DNA of 64,000 nucleotides, taken from an uncultured Pelagibacteraceae bacterium (GTDB lineage: Bacteria; Pseudomonadota; Alphaproteobacteria; Pelagibacterales; Pelagibacteraceae). The stretch lies in NCBI GenBank assembly GCA_902588925.1, contig CACIRB010000004.1, forward strand, positions 1 to 64,000, written 5' to 3'. The notes beneath the pieces were generated by a model. The model was not told the DNA's origin. It was given only the letters and a program-made list of their open reading frames with translations, and made no database searches. This document shows positions 1 to 9,322 of this stretch, in pieces. The position numbers were made by a program, and so were the translations under genes. Numbering within the stretch: position 1 is the first letter of the stretch; each line of letters begins with the position of its first letter.

Positions 1-20
1 TTCATTTAAAGGAATTTATT

Positions 21-45
21 ATTTATCAATAAATTATTGATAAAT
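21..45. repeat. Perfect inverted repeat (10-bp arms, 5-nt loop) overlapping the 3' end of cfa; possible transcript-end hairpin
   Basis: ATTTATCAAT-AAATT-ATTGATAAAT read directly. Confidence 0.5.
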
Positions 46-1224
46 ATAGTCTCTTGTAACAGGTGTAGAAGTATACTTTTTAGTAAGTTGAAACTGATAT
101 ACAACTTGGTCTCCCCATTTAAAAGCCATTTCACAACCTGCTAAATAAAATTCCCACATTCTAAAAAAACGTTCATCAAACATATTGATAATTTTATCTT
201 TATTATTCAGGCAATTTTCTTTCCAATGTCTTAATGTGTGAGAATAATGCATTCTTAATACCTCAATATCAGATACAATTAAGCCAGCTTTTTCAATTGG
301 GGTAGTTACTTCACTTAAGCTTGGTGTGTAACCACCAGGAAATATATATTTTGTTATCCATGGATGAGGGTCTCTTGGAGGATTTACTGATCCAATAGTA
401 TGAATTAATGAAACTCCATCGTCTTTTAGAAGTTTTTCAACTTGTGAGAAAAATTTTTTATAAAATTTTCTTCCGACATGTTCAAACATTCCAACACTTA
501 CAATTCTATCAAATTTTTCATCAAGTTCCCTGTAATCCATTAACATAAATCTTAATTGATTTTCTAAATTAAGTTCTTTGGCTTTTTGTTTGCAATATTT
601 TAATTGATTTTCTGATAATGTGATTCCAGTCACTTCACAATTTGCTGACCGCGCAATATCGACTGCTAAAGAGCCCCATCCACATCCAATATCTAATACT
701 TTTTGGTTTGGCTTTATATTTAGTTTCTTAATTATATGTTGAATTTTATTATTTTGAGCAGTCTCTAGAGTATCATTTTCATTTTTGAAGTAAGCACAAG
801 AATATTGTCTTTTAGGATCTAAAAATAAATCATAAAGATCATCTTTGATGTCATAGTGATGTGAAACATTCATTTTAGATTTTTTAATAAAATTAAAATT
901 TGTTAAATATCTATATGAACCTCTTAATCTATTAATTAAATAACTAAAAAAATTTAAATCTCCTCTTCCAAAATTCATCAAAGACAAATCTAAAAAATCT
1001 GTAAGACTTCCGTTCTCAATAACTATCTCTCCGTCTGTATAAGCTTCTCCAAAATAAAGATCGGGATGGAATAAAAGTTTATAATGAAGATTTTTATTTA
1101 ATATTTTAACTTTTATAGGATTTTCCTTTTCAGGATTTCCGATGATATAACTTTTAGAATTTGCATCCACTAAAATAAAACCATCTTTCTTAAAAACACT
1201 ATTTAAGAACCTTGCTAACTGCAT
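34..1224 (-). CDS. cfa: Cyclopropane-fatty-acyl-phospholipid synthase (SAM-dependent methyltransferase)
   Basis: ORF with VLDIGCGWGSLAVDIA SAM motif, YSCAYF and GGYTPSLSE motifs of CFA synthases. Confidence 0.92.
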   Translation of the reverse strand: MQLARFLNSVFKKDGFILVDANSKSYIIGNPEKENPIKVKILNKNLHYKLLFHPDLYFGEAYTDGEIVIENGSLTDFLDLSLMNFGRGDLNFFSYLINRLRGSYRYLTNFNFIKKSKMNVSHHYDIKDDLYDLFLDPKRQYSCAYFKNENDTLETAQNNKIQHIIKKLNIKPNQKVLDIGCGWGSLAVDIARSANCEVTGITLSENQLKYCKQKAKELNLENQLRFMLMDYRELDEKFDRIVSVGMFEHVGRKFYKKFFSQVEKLLKDDGVSLIHTIGSVNPPRDPHPWITKYIFPGGYTPSLSEVTTPIEKAGLIVSDIEVLRMHYSHTLRHWKENCLNNKDKIINMFDERFFRMWEFYLAGCEMAFKWGDQVVYQFQLTKKYTSTPVTRDYIYQ

Positions 1225-1225
1225 T

Positions 1226-2110
1226 TTAAGCTGCCATTGATGATTTTAGTGAGAAACTAAACTTCTCTAAATTGTTTAAAAGATCAATCTCTTCCTCTTT
1301 ATTTAAAATTCTTAGAGGCGGTAGTAAATTTTCATAAATACTATCTTTATTCATATAAAAAGTATGTAAGCCAGAAATAAGATTATATTTTTCAAATGTC
1401 CCTCTTACATCACATAATTGGATATTAACTTCTTGTTCTTTTCCATCCTTAAAGTCATCATATACTTTTCTAGCTAGTTTAGATGTTGCATTGCATGTTG
1501 CTGTTATTATTCCTGAACAACCTAACTCAAGTCCTTTTAATAATTTAGATTCAGAACCTGGCATAACTGAAAAATTATCTAATTTAATATTTTCATAAAG
1601 ATTATATGAGCTATCCTTAACTCCAACTATTTGTTCTGGAAAATTTTTAACAAGTCTTTCCACGCACTCAACACTAAATTTGTACCCACAAAGTTTCTCA
1701 AAATTATATAAAATAATTTTGCTTTTTGGTAGAGACTCAACTATTTTTGAATAAAAATTAATAACTTCTTCATCACTATATTTATAATAAGCTGGTGGCA
1801 TAATTAAAAATTTTTGAAAATCTAATGACATTGCAACTCTCATTAAACTTATTGTTTCTCCTAAAGAGTTTAATCCTGTTCCAATAATAAATTTATCTTT
1901 ATACTTGTTTGTTGAAATTTTATTTAACAATTTAATTTTTTCCGCAACAGGAATTAATTGGGCCTGTCCTGTGCTTCCAAATATTGCAACACCGTGACAA
2001 CCATTATTAATTACCATCTCTGCATGCTCGATAGTTTTATCTATGTTCAAAGTTAGATCTTTGTTTAAGATCGACATTGATGCCGCATATATTCCATTGA
2101 TATTGCTCAT
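1226..2110 (-). CDS. Dihydrodipicolinate synthase/N-acetylneuraminate lyase family protein
   Basis: ORF with GVAIFGSTGQ and GVKDSS motifs of the DapA/NanA family; 1-nt gap to cfa. Confidence 0.82.
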   Translation of the reverse strand: MSNINGIYAASMSILNKDLTLNIDKTIEHAEMVINNGCHGVAIFGSTGQAQLIPVAEKIKLLNKISTNKYKDKFIIGTGLNSLGETISLMRVAMSLDFQKFLIMPPAYYKYSDEEVINFYSKIVESLPKSKIILYNFEKLCGYKFSVECVERLVKNFPEQIVGVKDSSYNLYENIKLDNFSVMPGSESKLLKGLELGCSGIITATCNATSKLARKVYDDFKDGKEQEVNIQLCDVRGTFEKYNLISGLHTFYMNKDSIYENLLPPLRILNKEEEIDLLNNLEKFSFSLKSSMAA

Positions 2111-2156
2111 AAATAAAATTTATATAAAAAAAAAAATATAGTAAAGTTTAAATTGT

Positions 2157-2657
2157 CTATGTTATATCTCTCAAAACTATTTCTTTAGCTTCATTTACTA
2201 ATGTAGATAACCTAGAAGTTTCAGGTGAAATATCTGGATGAATTTTTTTTTGTATTTTAATGTATGCTTTATTTACATCTTCCTTAGTTAAATTTTTAGA
2301 AGGATTTAAATTAAGTATACGATATGCTTCTTCAGTAGACATCGTGTTTAAATTTGATGCAGTGTTGTTAAATGAAAATCTACCTGAATTTCTTAAAGTT
2401 TGAATTAATCTGTACAATGAAATTAATTGAAAAATAGACATTCCTTTCAATTTTAAAAGAGCAAGACTTGCAAGAGTAAATGGTAAAGTAAGTAAAAATT
2501 TGCCTCCTATAGCGAATAAAACTGCAAAGATAATTAAAACTATGAATAAGAATACTCTTAAACCTTTAGATATTTTTTTTGACGCAACTTGAGTAAAAAG
2601 TCTTAATAAAAAATATAAACCAATTAAAATTAATAATGTATAAATTATAAAATTCAT
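2157..2657 (-). CDS. Membrane-anchored J-domain protein (DnaJ/Tim14-like)
   Basis: N-terminal hydrophobic segments, C-terminal J domain (EAYRILNLNPS...KIHPDIS). Confidence 0.8.
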   Translation of the reverse strand: MNFIIYTLLILIGLYFLLRLFTQVASKKISKGLRVFLFIVLIIFAVLFAIGGKFLLTLPFTLASLALLKLKGMSIFQLISLYRLIQTLRNSGRFSFNNTASNLNTMSTEEAYRILNLNPSKNLTKEDVNKAYIKIQKKIHPDISPETSRLSTLVNEAKEIVLRDIT

Positions 2658-2673
2658 ATATTTCCGATTACAA

Positions 2674-4749
2674 ATGAAAGTACCATATCTAAAAAAAAAA
2701 CCAGAGCTAAAATCTTGTCACAATATAGAGTGGGAGGATAATTATAGCTGGATACATCAGGAAAACATTTTAGAAGTCTTACAAGACAAAACTAAACTTC
2801 TTCCAGAAGTAAAAGAATATTTAGAAGAAGAAAATGAATATACTGAGTATCATCTAAAAAATACAAAAAATACTCAAAAAAAATTATTTGATGAAATAAA
2901 AGGAAGAATAAAATTAGATGATGAAAGCTTACCTTTTAAAGATCACTCATATGAATACTGGACAAAGACTACTGCTAAAGGAAATTATTCTATAAAATTA
3001 AGAAAAAAAATTGGTTCGTCTGAAATTGAAGAAATATGGAATGGAGACAAAGAAAAAGAAAAATTAAATGTTGAATATTTTGGTGTTGGAGATCTAGAAG
3101 TTAGTAATAATGACCAATACCTTGGGTACTCATTAGATACCAAAGGCTCAGAGTATTATACAATTTATATAAGGAATATTAAAAATAATAAAATTATTTC
3201 AAAAGAGATCAAAGAAACATCTGGAAGTATAATTTTCAGTCTAGACGACAAATATCTTTTTTACTCCAAGTTAGATGAAAATCATAGAGCTAGAAAAATT
3301 TATAGACATAAAATTGGAGATTTTGAAAACGAAGATGAACTAATCTTTAATGAAAAAAGTGAAGCTTTTACAGTTAGTATTGGATTAAGCTCAGATGAGA
3401 AATATTATTTCATAAACACTTCAGATCACAATACTTCGGAGCAATATTATTTTCATGTTAATGAAGAAAAACCAAATCCAAAATTAATAATTAAACGAGA
3501 AAAGGGAATTCTTTACTCTGTAAATTCATGGAATGGAAAATTTTATAATCACACAAATAAAGATGCAGAAGATTTTAAAATAGATATTTCAGAAACTTTA
3601 GAAAATCAAAACTGGAAGTCATTTATTACTGCAAAGAAAGAGGTGTTAATTGGTGGTTGTACATTTTTAAAAAACTGGATAATTAGGTCAGAAACATCAA
3701 ATGCTTTAGACAAACTCTTTGTTATCGATGCTTCAACAAACAAAGAAGAAGAATTAATTTTTTCTGACGAAAAAGTATATGTACCTGGAGTTTCATTAGC
3801 ACAAAGAAATAGAAATACAGATGAAGTTTATGTTTCATACTCTTCACCTAAAACACCTTCAAGAGTTTACAAATATAATTTAAAAACTAAATCTAAAACA
3901 TTTGTTAAAGAACAAGAAATACCATCAGGACATAACAAAGATGACTATATAGTAGAGAGAATAGAGTATGAATCTCATGATGGAAGAATGGTTCCGCTCA
4001 CAATTACAAGACACATAAATACAAAAATAGACGGTACAGCGAATTTATTATTATACGGATATGGATCATATGGTAGTTCGATGAGTCCAAGTTTTTCTTC
4101 AACAAGACTTAGCTTAATAAATAGAGATATTATTTGGGCTACCGCACACATCAGAGGTGGAATGGAAAAAGGAATGAAATGGTGGAAAGAAGGAAAGTTA
4201 ACTAATAAAAAAAATACATTTGAAGATTATATTTTTGCTGCAAAATATTTGATTGAAAACAAATACACCTCAAAAAGAAAAATAATAGGAATGGGTGGAT
4301 CTGCTGGAGGTTTATTAATGGGTGCTGTTGTTAATCAATCTCCTGAATTATTTTTAGGTATAATTATGGCTGTACCTTTTGTAGACTCATTAACAACAAA
4401 TCTTGATCACTCTTTACCTCTTACAGTTGGTGAATTTGATGAATTTGGTAATGCCAAAGAAAACAAAGAGCATTTTGATTATATTTTTTCATATGCTCCA
4501 TATAATAATATAAGAAAAATGGATTATCCTCATATGCTAATAACAACTAGTTTGAGCGATAACAGAGTTTTGTTCGATGAACCTGCAAAATTTACTGCCA
4601 AACTTAGAGATTACAAAACTGATAATAATTTATTGCTACTCAAAACAGAAATGAATGCTGGCCATGGAGGTAAATCTGGTAGAGATGGTGCAATAGAAGA
4701 AATCGCATTAGATTATGCTTTTGCATTAAAAATTTCTGAAAAAATTTAA
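2674..4749 (+). CDS. ptrB: Oligopeptidase B / prolyl oligopeptidase family S9
   Basis: GMGGSAGGLLMG nucleophile motif, YGYGSYG, C-terminal AGHGGKSGR. Confidence 0.9.
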   Translation: MKVPYLKKKPELKSCHNIEWEDNYSWIHQENILEVLQDKTKLLPEVKEYLEEENEYTEYHLKNTKNTQKKLFDEIKGRIKLDDESLPFKDHSYEYWTKTTAKGNYSIKLRKKIGSSEIEEIWNGDKEKEKLNVEYFGVGDLEVSNNDQYLGYSLDTKGSEYYTIYIRNIKNNKIISKEIKETSGSIIFSLDDKYLFYSKLDENHRARKIYRHKIGDFENEDELIFNEKSEAFTVSIGLSSDEKYYFINTSDHNTSEQYYFHVNEEKPNPKLIIKREKGILYSVNSWNGKFYNHTNKDAEDFKIDISETLENQNWKSFITAKKEVLIGGCTFLKNWIIRSETSNALDKLFVIDASTNKEEELIFSDEKVYVPGVSLAQRNRNTDEVYVSYSSPKTPSRVYKYNLKTKSKTFVKEQEIPSGHNKDDYIVERIEYESHDGRMVPLTITRHINTKIDGTANLLLYGYGSYGSSMSPSFSSTRLSLINRDIIWATAHIRGGMEKGMKWWKEGKLTNKKNTFEDYIFAAKYLIENKYTSKRKIIGMGGSAGGLLMGAVVNQSPELFLGIIMAVPFVDSLTTNLDHSLPLTVGEFDEFGNAKENKEHFDYIFSYAPYNNIRKMDYPHMLITTSLSDNRVLFDEPAKFTAKLRDYKTDNNLLLLKTEMNAGHGGKSGRDGAIEEIALDYAFALKISEKI

Positions 4750-4760
4750 TTTCCCATATA

Positions 4761-4789
4761 TTGAAATTTTTTAAATCATACCTACATGA
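4761..4789 (+). promoter_or_regulatory. Candidate heat-shock-sigma (RpoH-like) promoter for hsp20
   Basis: TTGAAA (4761-4766), 14-nt spacer, CCTACATGA (4781-4789); resembles CTTGAAA-N13-15-CCCCATNT. Confidence 0.45.
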
Positions 4790-4794
4790 TCTGT

Positions 4795-4845
4795 GTAAGT
4801 CGCCTTATGGGGCTTACTTAAAATAAACTTGCTTAAAAAAGGAGG
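4795..4845 (+). promoter_or_regulatory. Two-hairpin 5' UTR, ROSE-like candidate RNA thermometer
   Basis: Hairpin GUAAGUC...GGCUUAC (4795-4817), then CUUGCUU-AAAA-AAGGAGG (4828-4845) sequestering the Shine-Dalgarno with a central G-G apposition. Confidence 0.4.
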
Positions 4846-4850
4846 ATATT

Positions 4851-5297
4851 ATGACAAGTAAGGATCTATCTATATTTAACTCACTAAGACCTTTTTCAAT
4901 TGGTTTTGACGATATGTTTGACCAATTTGAAAATATGTTGGGAAACGGAAGTTTGACAATGCAATCAAACTACCCTCCGTACAACATTAGAAAAACTGGT
5001 AAGGATAATTATGCAATTGAAGTTGCGTTAGCTGGTTTTAATAAAAATGATGTTGAGGTTGAGTTTGAAGATAATTTATTGACTGTAAGAACAAAACAAG
5101 TTGATAAATCTGAAAATAATGATGTTAATGGAGAAATAATTCATAAAGGTATCTCTCAAAGACAATTCGCAAGATCATTCACTATTGCTGATGATGTTAA
5201 AGTTAATGGTGCTGAACTAAAAGATGGTCTTTTAACAATATCTTGTGAAAGAATCATCCCAGAACACAAAAAGAAAAAGCTTATTGAAATAAAATAA
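4851..5297 (+). CDS. ibpA: Small heat shock protein, Hsp20/IbpA family
   Basis: Alpha-crystallin domain: YAIEVALAGFNKNDVEVEFEDNLLTV...GISQRQFARSFTIADDV; strong SD GGAGG. Confidence 0.92.
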   Translation: MTSKDLSIFNSLRPFSIGFDDMFDQFENMLGNGSLTMQSNYPPYNIRKTGKDNYAIEVALAGFNKNDVEVEFEDNLLTVRTKQVDKSENNDVNGEIIHKGISQRQFARSFTIADDVKVNGAELKDGLLTISCERIIPEHKKKKLIEIK

Positions 5298-5309
5298 GTC
5301 TTAAACCTT

Positions 5310-5337
5310 ACTTGTGGGGATTTCTCCCCACAAGTTT
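5310..5337. terminator. Rho-independent terminator-like hairpin between convergent hsp20 and NCS2 permease
   Basis: Perfect 11-bp stem ACTTGTGGGGA-TTTC-TCCCCACAAGT. Confidence 0.75.
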
Positions 5338-5344
5338 GAATTAA

Positions 5345-6667
5345 TTATTTCTTTGCCATTATAGCATTAAGAACAAATGCTAATAATCCCGCAGGTATAA
5401 GTCCAGTCGTTAACAGTAATTTCAAACTTATTCCAAAGTCAGGAATATTTTTTACAAAGTCTGGCAACAATGACATTCCAATTCCAAAAGATAATGAAAG
5501 AGCTAAGATTAATAAATTTCTTTGACTCATTTCTGATCTTGAAATCAATTTTATTCCAGCAGCTACAATCATACCAAACATAATGATTGCTGCTCCGCCA
5601 ATCACTGACTCTGGCATTGCAGCGATTATTCCACCTAATTTAGGAAATAATCCCATAAGAACTAAAACTATTCCAGCTATAGTTCCAACATGTCTACTTA
5701 CAACTCCTGTAAACGCAACCAGTCCAGCATTTTGCGAATAAGATGTATTGGGCATTGCATTAAATATTGCACCAAATGCAGTACCAACACCATCTGCCAT
5801 GATTCCACCTGATATTTCTTTGTCCGTTGCTTCTCGTTTAGCACCACCCATTGTTGTGGCACTAATGTCTCCAATTGTTTCAATTGTAGTAACAATTGAC
5901 ATAAACAACATTAGAATTATTGCACCAGGTACAAAATCAATTCCATATTGAAGTGGCATTGGAAGTGCAAACCATGATGCGGAAGCAATTTTTCCGTAGT
6001 TAACCATTCCTAGTGCTGCTGCAACTATGAAACCGGCTACTATTCCAATTAAAATTGATCCTGCAGAAGCCATCCCTTTGCCCCTAAGATTAAAAAAGAT
6101 AGCAACTATAAACACTGTGAAAGCAACCGTTAAATGATTTGCATTTGCAAAGATTTCAGGTTTATTATTCATTAACCATCCACCTCCCCCAGCATACATA
6201 AAACCAACTTTAAGCAAACTAAATCCGATCATTAACACAACTATACCAGTGACTAATGGTGGGAATAGATGCCTTATTGGTTTTAAAACTTTTCCAATAA
6301 AAATTTGAAAAATTCCTCCAATGAATGCTGCTGTAAATACTGCACCCAATCCTGCTGCTTTAAATGGTAGCATGATTGGTATAAACGCAAAACTTGTTCC
6401 TTGAACAATAGGAAGTCTTGCACCAATTTCTTTATAACCAACTGTTTGAATAATTGTTGCAACTCCCGCAACAAACAAAGCCATTTGAATCAAAAATATT
6501 TTTTGTTCAGGCGTTTGACCAAAAACTCCAGCCACAATAATAGGAACAGTTATATTGCCAGCAAACATTGCTAATACATGCTGAATTCCTAAAGGTATGG
6601 ATTTATTTAATGGAAGTTTTTTGTCTGGACTGTTTGTAGAGCCCGATTTTATTTTTCTTGAAGCCAT
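5345..6667 (-). CDS. NCS2 family nucleobase (xanthine/urate/uracil-type) permease
   Basis: Many TM segments, GIQHVLAMFAGNITVP, MPNTSYSQNAGLV signature of NCS2 purine transporters. Confidence 0.9.
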   Translation of the reverse strand: MASRKIKSGSTNSPDKKLPLNKSIPLGIQHVLAMFAGNITVPIIVAGVFGQTPEQKIFLIQMALFVAGVATIIQTVGYKEIGARLPIVQGTSFAFIPIMLPFKAAGLGAVFTAAFIGGIFQIFIGKVLKPIRHLFPPLVTGIVVLMIGFSLLKVGFMYAGGGGWLMNNKPEIFANANHLTVAFTVFIVAIFFNLRGKGMASAGSILIGIVAGFIVAAALGMVNYGKIASASWFALPMPLQYGIDFVPGAIILMLFMSIVTTIETIGDISATTMGGAKREATDKEISGGIMADGVGTAFGAIFNAMPNTSYSQNAGLVAFTGVVSRHVGTIAGIVLVLMGLFPKLGGIIAAMPESVIGGAAIIMFGMIVAAGIKLISRSEMSQRNLLILALSLSFGIGMSLLPDFVKNIPDFGISLKLLLTTGLIPAGLLAFVLNAIMAKK

Positions 6668-6805
6668 GTAACCTCCGTCGTTATCTTAATTGAGGGTACA
6701 TTATTGGTTATAAATTAATATAAAAAAAACCTTTAGTTTAGAATAAATCTATTCTTAGTAGTTTTTAAAACCTATAATGAACAGATTTGTTTCAACTAAA
6801 AAGGT

Positions 6806-7111
6806 TTAAAAACAACCGTTAGATGCGAAGCCAACAACTATTTTTTCTGGATTTATTTCAAATCTTCTTTCACAAGGAAAACCATATTTTTTTGTATTGT
6901 ATATCATTACAAAGTTTCCCTTTTCATTCTCGAAATCCTCGTCTGGTTTTCCCAACTCCATTTGCAATTTAGTTGCAGATTGACCAATATACTCACTTAA
7001 CATCTTGTTTTCTTTTTCGATAACTGCATCAGTTTTTTTTTTAACTGTTTGACAACCTGAAAAAAAAATTATTAAAATTAAAAGACTTATTACTGATTTA
7101 AATTTTGACAT
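6806..7111 (-). CDS. Small lipoprotein (possible SmpA/BamE-like fold)
   Basis: Signal peptide with lipobox FFSGC; IGQSATKLQMELGKPDEDF motif. Confidence 0.6.
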   Translation of the reverse strand: MSKFKSVISLLILIIFFSGCQTVKKKTDAVIEKENKMLSEYIGQSATKLQMELGKPDEDFENEKGNFVMIYNTKKYGFPCERRFEINPEKIVVGFASNGCF

Positions 7112-7237
7112 AACTTTAAATTACTTTTTTTTAAATTAATTATTAACTTTAAAGTTGTATAAATAATTTATCTACAATTATTATTATTATCTTTAATTAT
7201 ATTAACAAATGTGTTCTTTATTTGATAATTCAAGCAT

Positions 7238-7828
7238 ATGAATGAAAAAGCCCTAGAAACGATACTAAACGTATTTTTAAAAGAGGTTTTGCCCCTTACT
7301 GAAAAGGGTGTTGCTAAAGGTAGTAAAGTATTTGGAGCTGCTATAATTAAAAAAGATGATTTATCTGTTGTAATTGCTGAAACAAACAATGAGATAGAAA
7401 ATCCATTGTGGCATGGAGAAATGCATGCACTTAAAAAATTTTATGAGTTGGATGCAAATACAAGACCGAATGAAAAAGAATGCATGTTCTTAAGTTCTCA
7501 TGAACCCTGCAGCATGTGCTTAAGTGCAATCACATTTTCAGGGTTTGATAATTTTTATTTTCTTTTTCCTTACAATGACACAAATGATGAATTTAATATT
7601 CCACATGATTTAAATATACTTAAAGAAGTATTTAAAATTAATGATGGAGAATATAATAAAGAAAATTCCTACTGGAAAAGTCAAAATATAAATTTGCTGA
7701 TTGAAAAATTACCCACTTCTAAAAAAGAAAAGATTTTAAGTCAATTAAGAGAAATTAAAAAAAAATATCAAAAATTGTCAAATCAATATCAGGAAAATAA
7801 AGATGGGAACTCTATACCATTAAATTAA
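7238..7828 (+). CDS. Cytidine/deoxycytidylate deaminase-fold nucleoside or base deaminase
   Basis: HGEMHAL and SSHEPCSMCLSAI zinc-binding motifs; 3-nt gap to ABC transporter gene. Confidence 0.8.
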   Translation: MNEKALETILNVFLKEVLPLTEKGVAKGSKVFGAAIIKKDDLSVVIAETNNEIENPLWHGEMHALKKFYELDANTRPNEKECMFLSSHEPCSMCLSAITFSGFDNFYFLFPYNDTNDEFNIPHDLNILKEVFKINDGEYNKENSYWKSQNINLLIEKLPTSKKEKILSQLREIKKKYQKLSNQYQENKDGNSIPLN

Positions 7829-7831
7829 TTA

Positions 7832-9322
7832 ATGAATACAAATCTTAAAATTTCAAATGTAACTAAAATATATCCTGGTTGTGTTGCAAACGACAATGTT
7901 TCACTCGAGTTTAATAGTGGTAAAATTTATGCTCTTCTTGGAGAAAATGGTGCTGGAAAATCTACACTAGTTAAAATTTTATCAGGTGTCATCATTCCCG
8001 ATGAAGGAAAAATTTATTTAAATGAAAATAATCTAAATCTTAATTCGCCATCAGATGCAAAGAAAAATGATATTGGAATGGTATTCCAGCATTTTAATCT
8101 TTTTGAAACTTTGTCTGTGTTTGAAAACTTAATAATAGATTCAGATGAACAAAGAGAAAGTTTAAGAGAAAAAATTGATTTAATTATGAAAAAATACAAT
8201 TTTCCAATTGATCTTGATATTCCTGTATTAAATCTGTCAGCAGGTCAAAAACAGAAAGTAGAAATAATAAGATGCCTAATAAGAAATCCAAAAGTTTTAA
8301 TTATGGATGAGCCAACATCTGTATTAACAGAACAAGAAACAAGTGAATTATTTTTATCTTTGAAAAAATTCTCAGAAGAAGGAATTTTAATTATTTATAT
8401 TACACATAAACTAAAAGAAGTTATGAAGCTTTGCGATGAAGTTGCGGTAATGAGAAGAGGAAAGTTGGTCTCTGTAAGTGAAATAAAGAATGAAAACATT
8501 GAGTCACTTGCCAACAAAATGGTGGGTCAGAACCTAAAAACAATTAAGAAAAAAAAAGCAAAAACTTCATCAGATCAATTGATTAAGATAACTAATCTCA
8601 ATTTTACAAGTGATGATCCTTTTGAAACAAATTTAATGGATATTAATTTTTCTGTTAATCGAGGGGAGTGTTTGGGAATTGCTGGTATATCAGGAAATGG
8701 CCAAAGTGAATTATTTCAAGTATTAAGCGGTGAAATTATTTCAGAAAAAAAATCTATAGAATTTAATAATAATTACATAGGAGATTTAAATCCTCAAGAA
8801 AGAAGAGAATATTTGATGGCCTTTTCTCCAGAAGATAGACTTGAGCAGGCTGCAATTCCACAAATGAAAATTTTTGAAAATGTGGCTCTAAACAATTTTA
8901 AATCATCAAATTTTTTTAATAATGGATTGATAAATGAAAACAAAATTAAAGAACATTCTAAAAAAATAATTTCTGACTTTAATGTTAATACGGATAACAT
9001 AGAATTAAAAAGCCAATTTTTGTCTGGAGGAAATTTACAGAAATTAATTATTGGTAGAGAATTAATAACATCTCCTGATTTATTAATTTGTTTTAATCCA
9101 ACATGGGGTCTGGATGTTGGAGCGATAAATTATATCCATGAAACATTGATTAAAATCAATGATCAAAATAAATCAATTATATTAATATCTACAGACACTG
9201 ATGAGTTATTAAAATTAAGTGACAAAATTTCAGTAATTCATAAAGGAAAATTATCAAAAATTATGAATGCTGAAGAAGTTACCTCTGAAAAACTTGGGAT
9301 ACTAATGGGAGGAGCAAATTGA
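7832..9322 (+). CDS. ABC transporter ATP-binding protein (double ATPase; BMP/nucleoside-type, YufO-like)
   Basis: Two ABC domains: GENGAGKSTLVK, LSAGQKQKVEI, second GISGNGQSELF, LSGGNLQK. Confidence 0.92.
   Translation: MNTNLKISNVTKIYPGCVANDNVSLEFNSGKIYALLGENGAGKSTLVKILSGVIIPDEGKIYLNENNLNLNSPSDAKKNDIGMVFQHFNLFETLSVFENLIIDSDEQRESLREKIDLIMKKYNFPIDLDIPVLNLSAGQKQKVEIIRCLIRNPKVLIMDEPTSVLTEQETSELFLSLKKFSEEGILIIYITHKLKEVMKLCDEVAVMRRGKLVSVSEIKNENIESLANKMVGQNLKTIKKKKAKTSSDQLIKITNLNFTSDDPFETNLMDINFSVNRGECLGIAGISGNGQSELFQVLSGEIISEKKSIEFNNNYIGDLNPQERREYLMAFSPEDRLEQAAIPQMKIFENVALNNFKSSNFFNNGLINENKIKEHSKKIISDFNVNTDNIELKSQFLSGGNLQKLIIGRELITSPDLLICFNPTWGLDVGAINYIHETLIKINDQNKSIILISTDTDELLKLSDKISVIHKGKLSKIMNAEEVTSEKLGILMGGAN

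Noticed and set aside
5698-5951. Short ORFs on both strands within the NCS2 permease gene
   Set aside because: Fully nested in a well-supported CDS; no recognisable domain or own SD; typical shadow ORFs.
6668-6805. Possible purine riboswitch upstream of the NCS2 permease
   Set aside because: Leader has a small AGAATA/TATTCT hairpin but not the conserved purine-aptamer junction and loop sequences.
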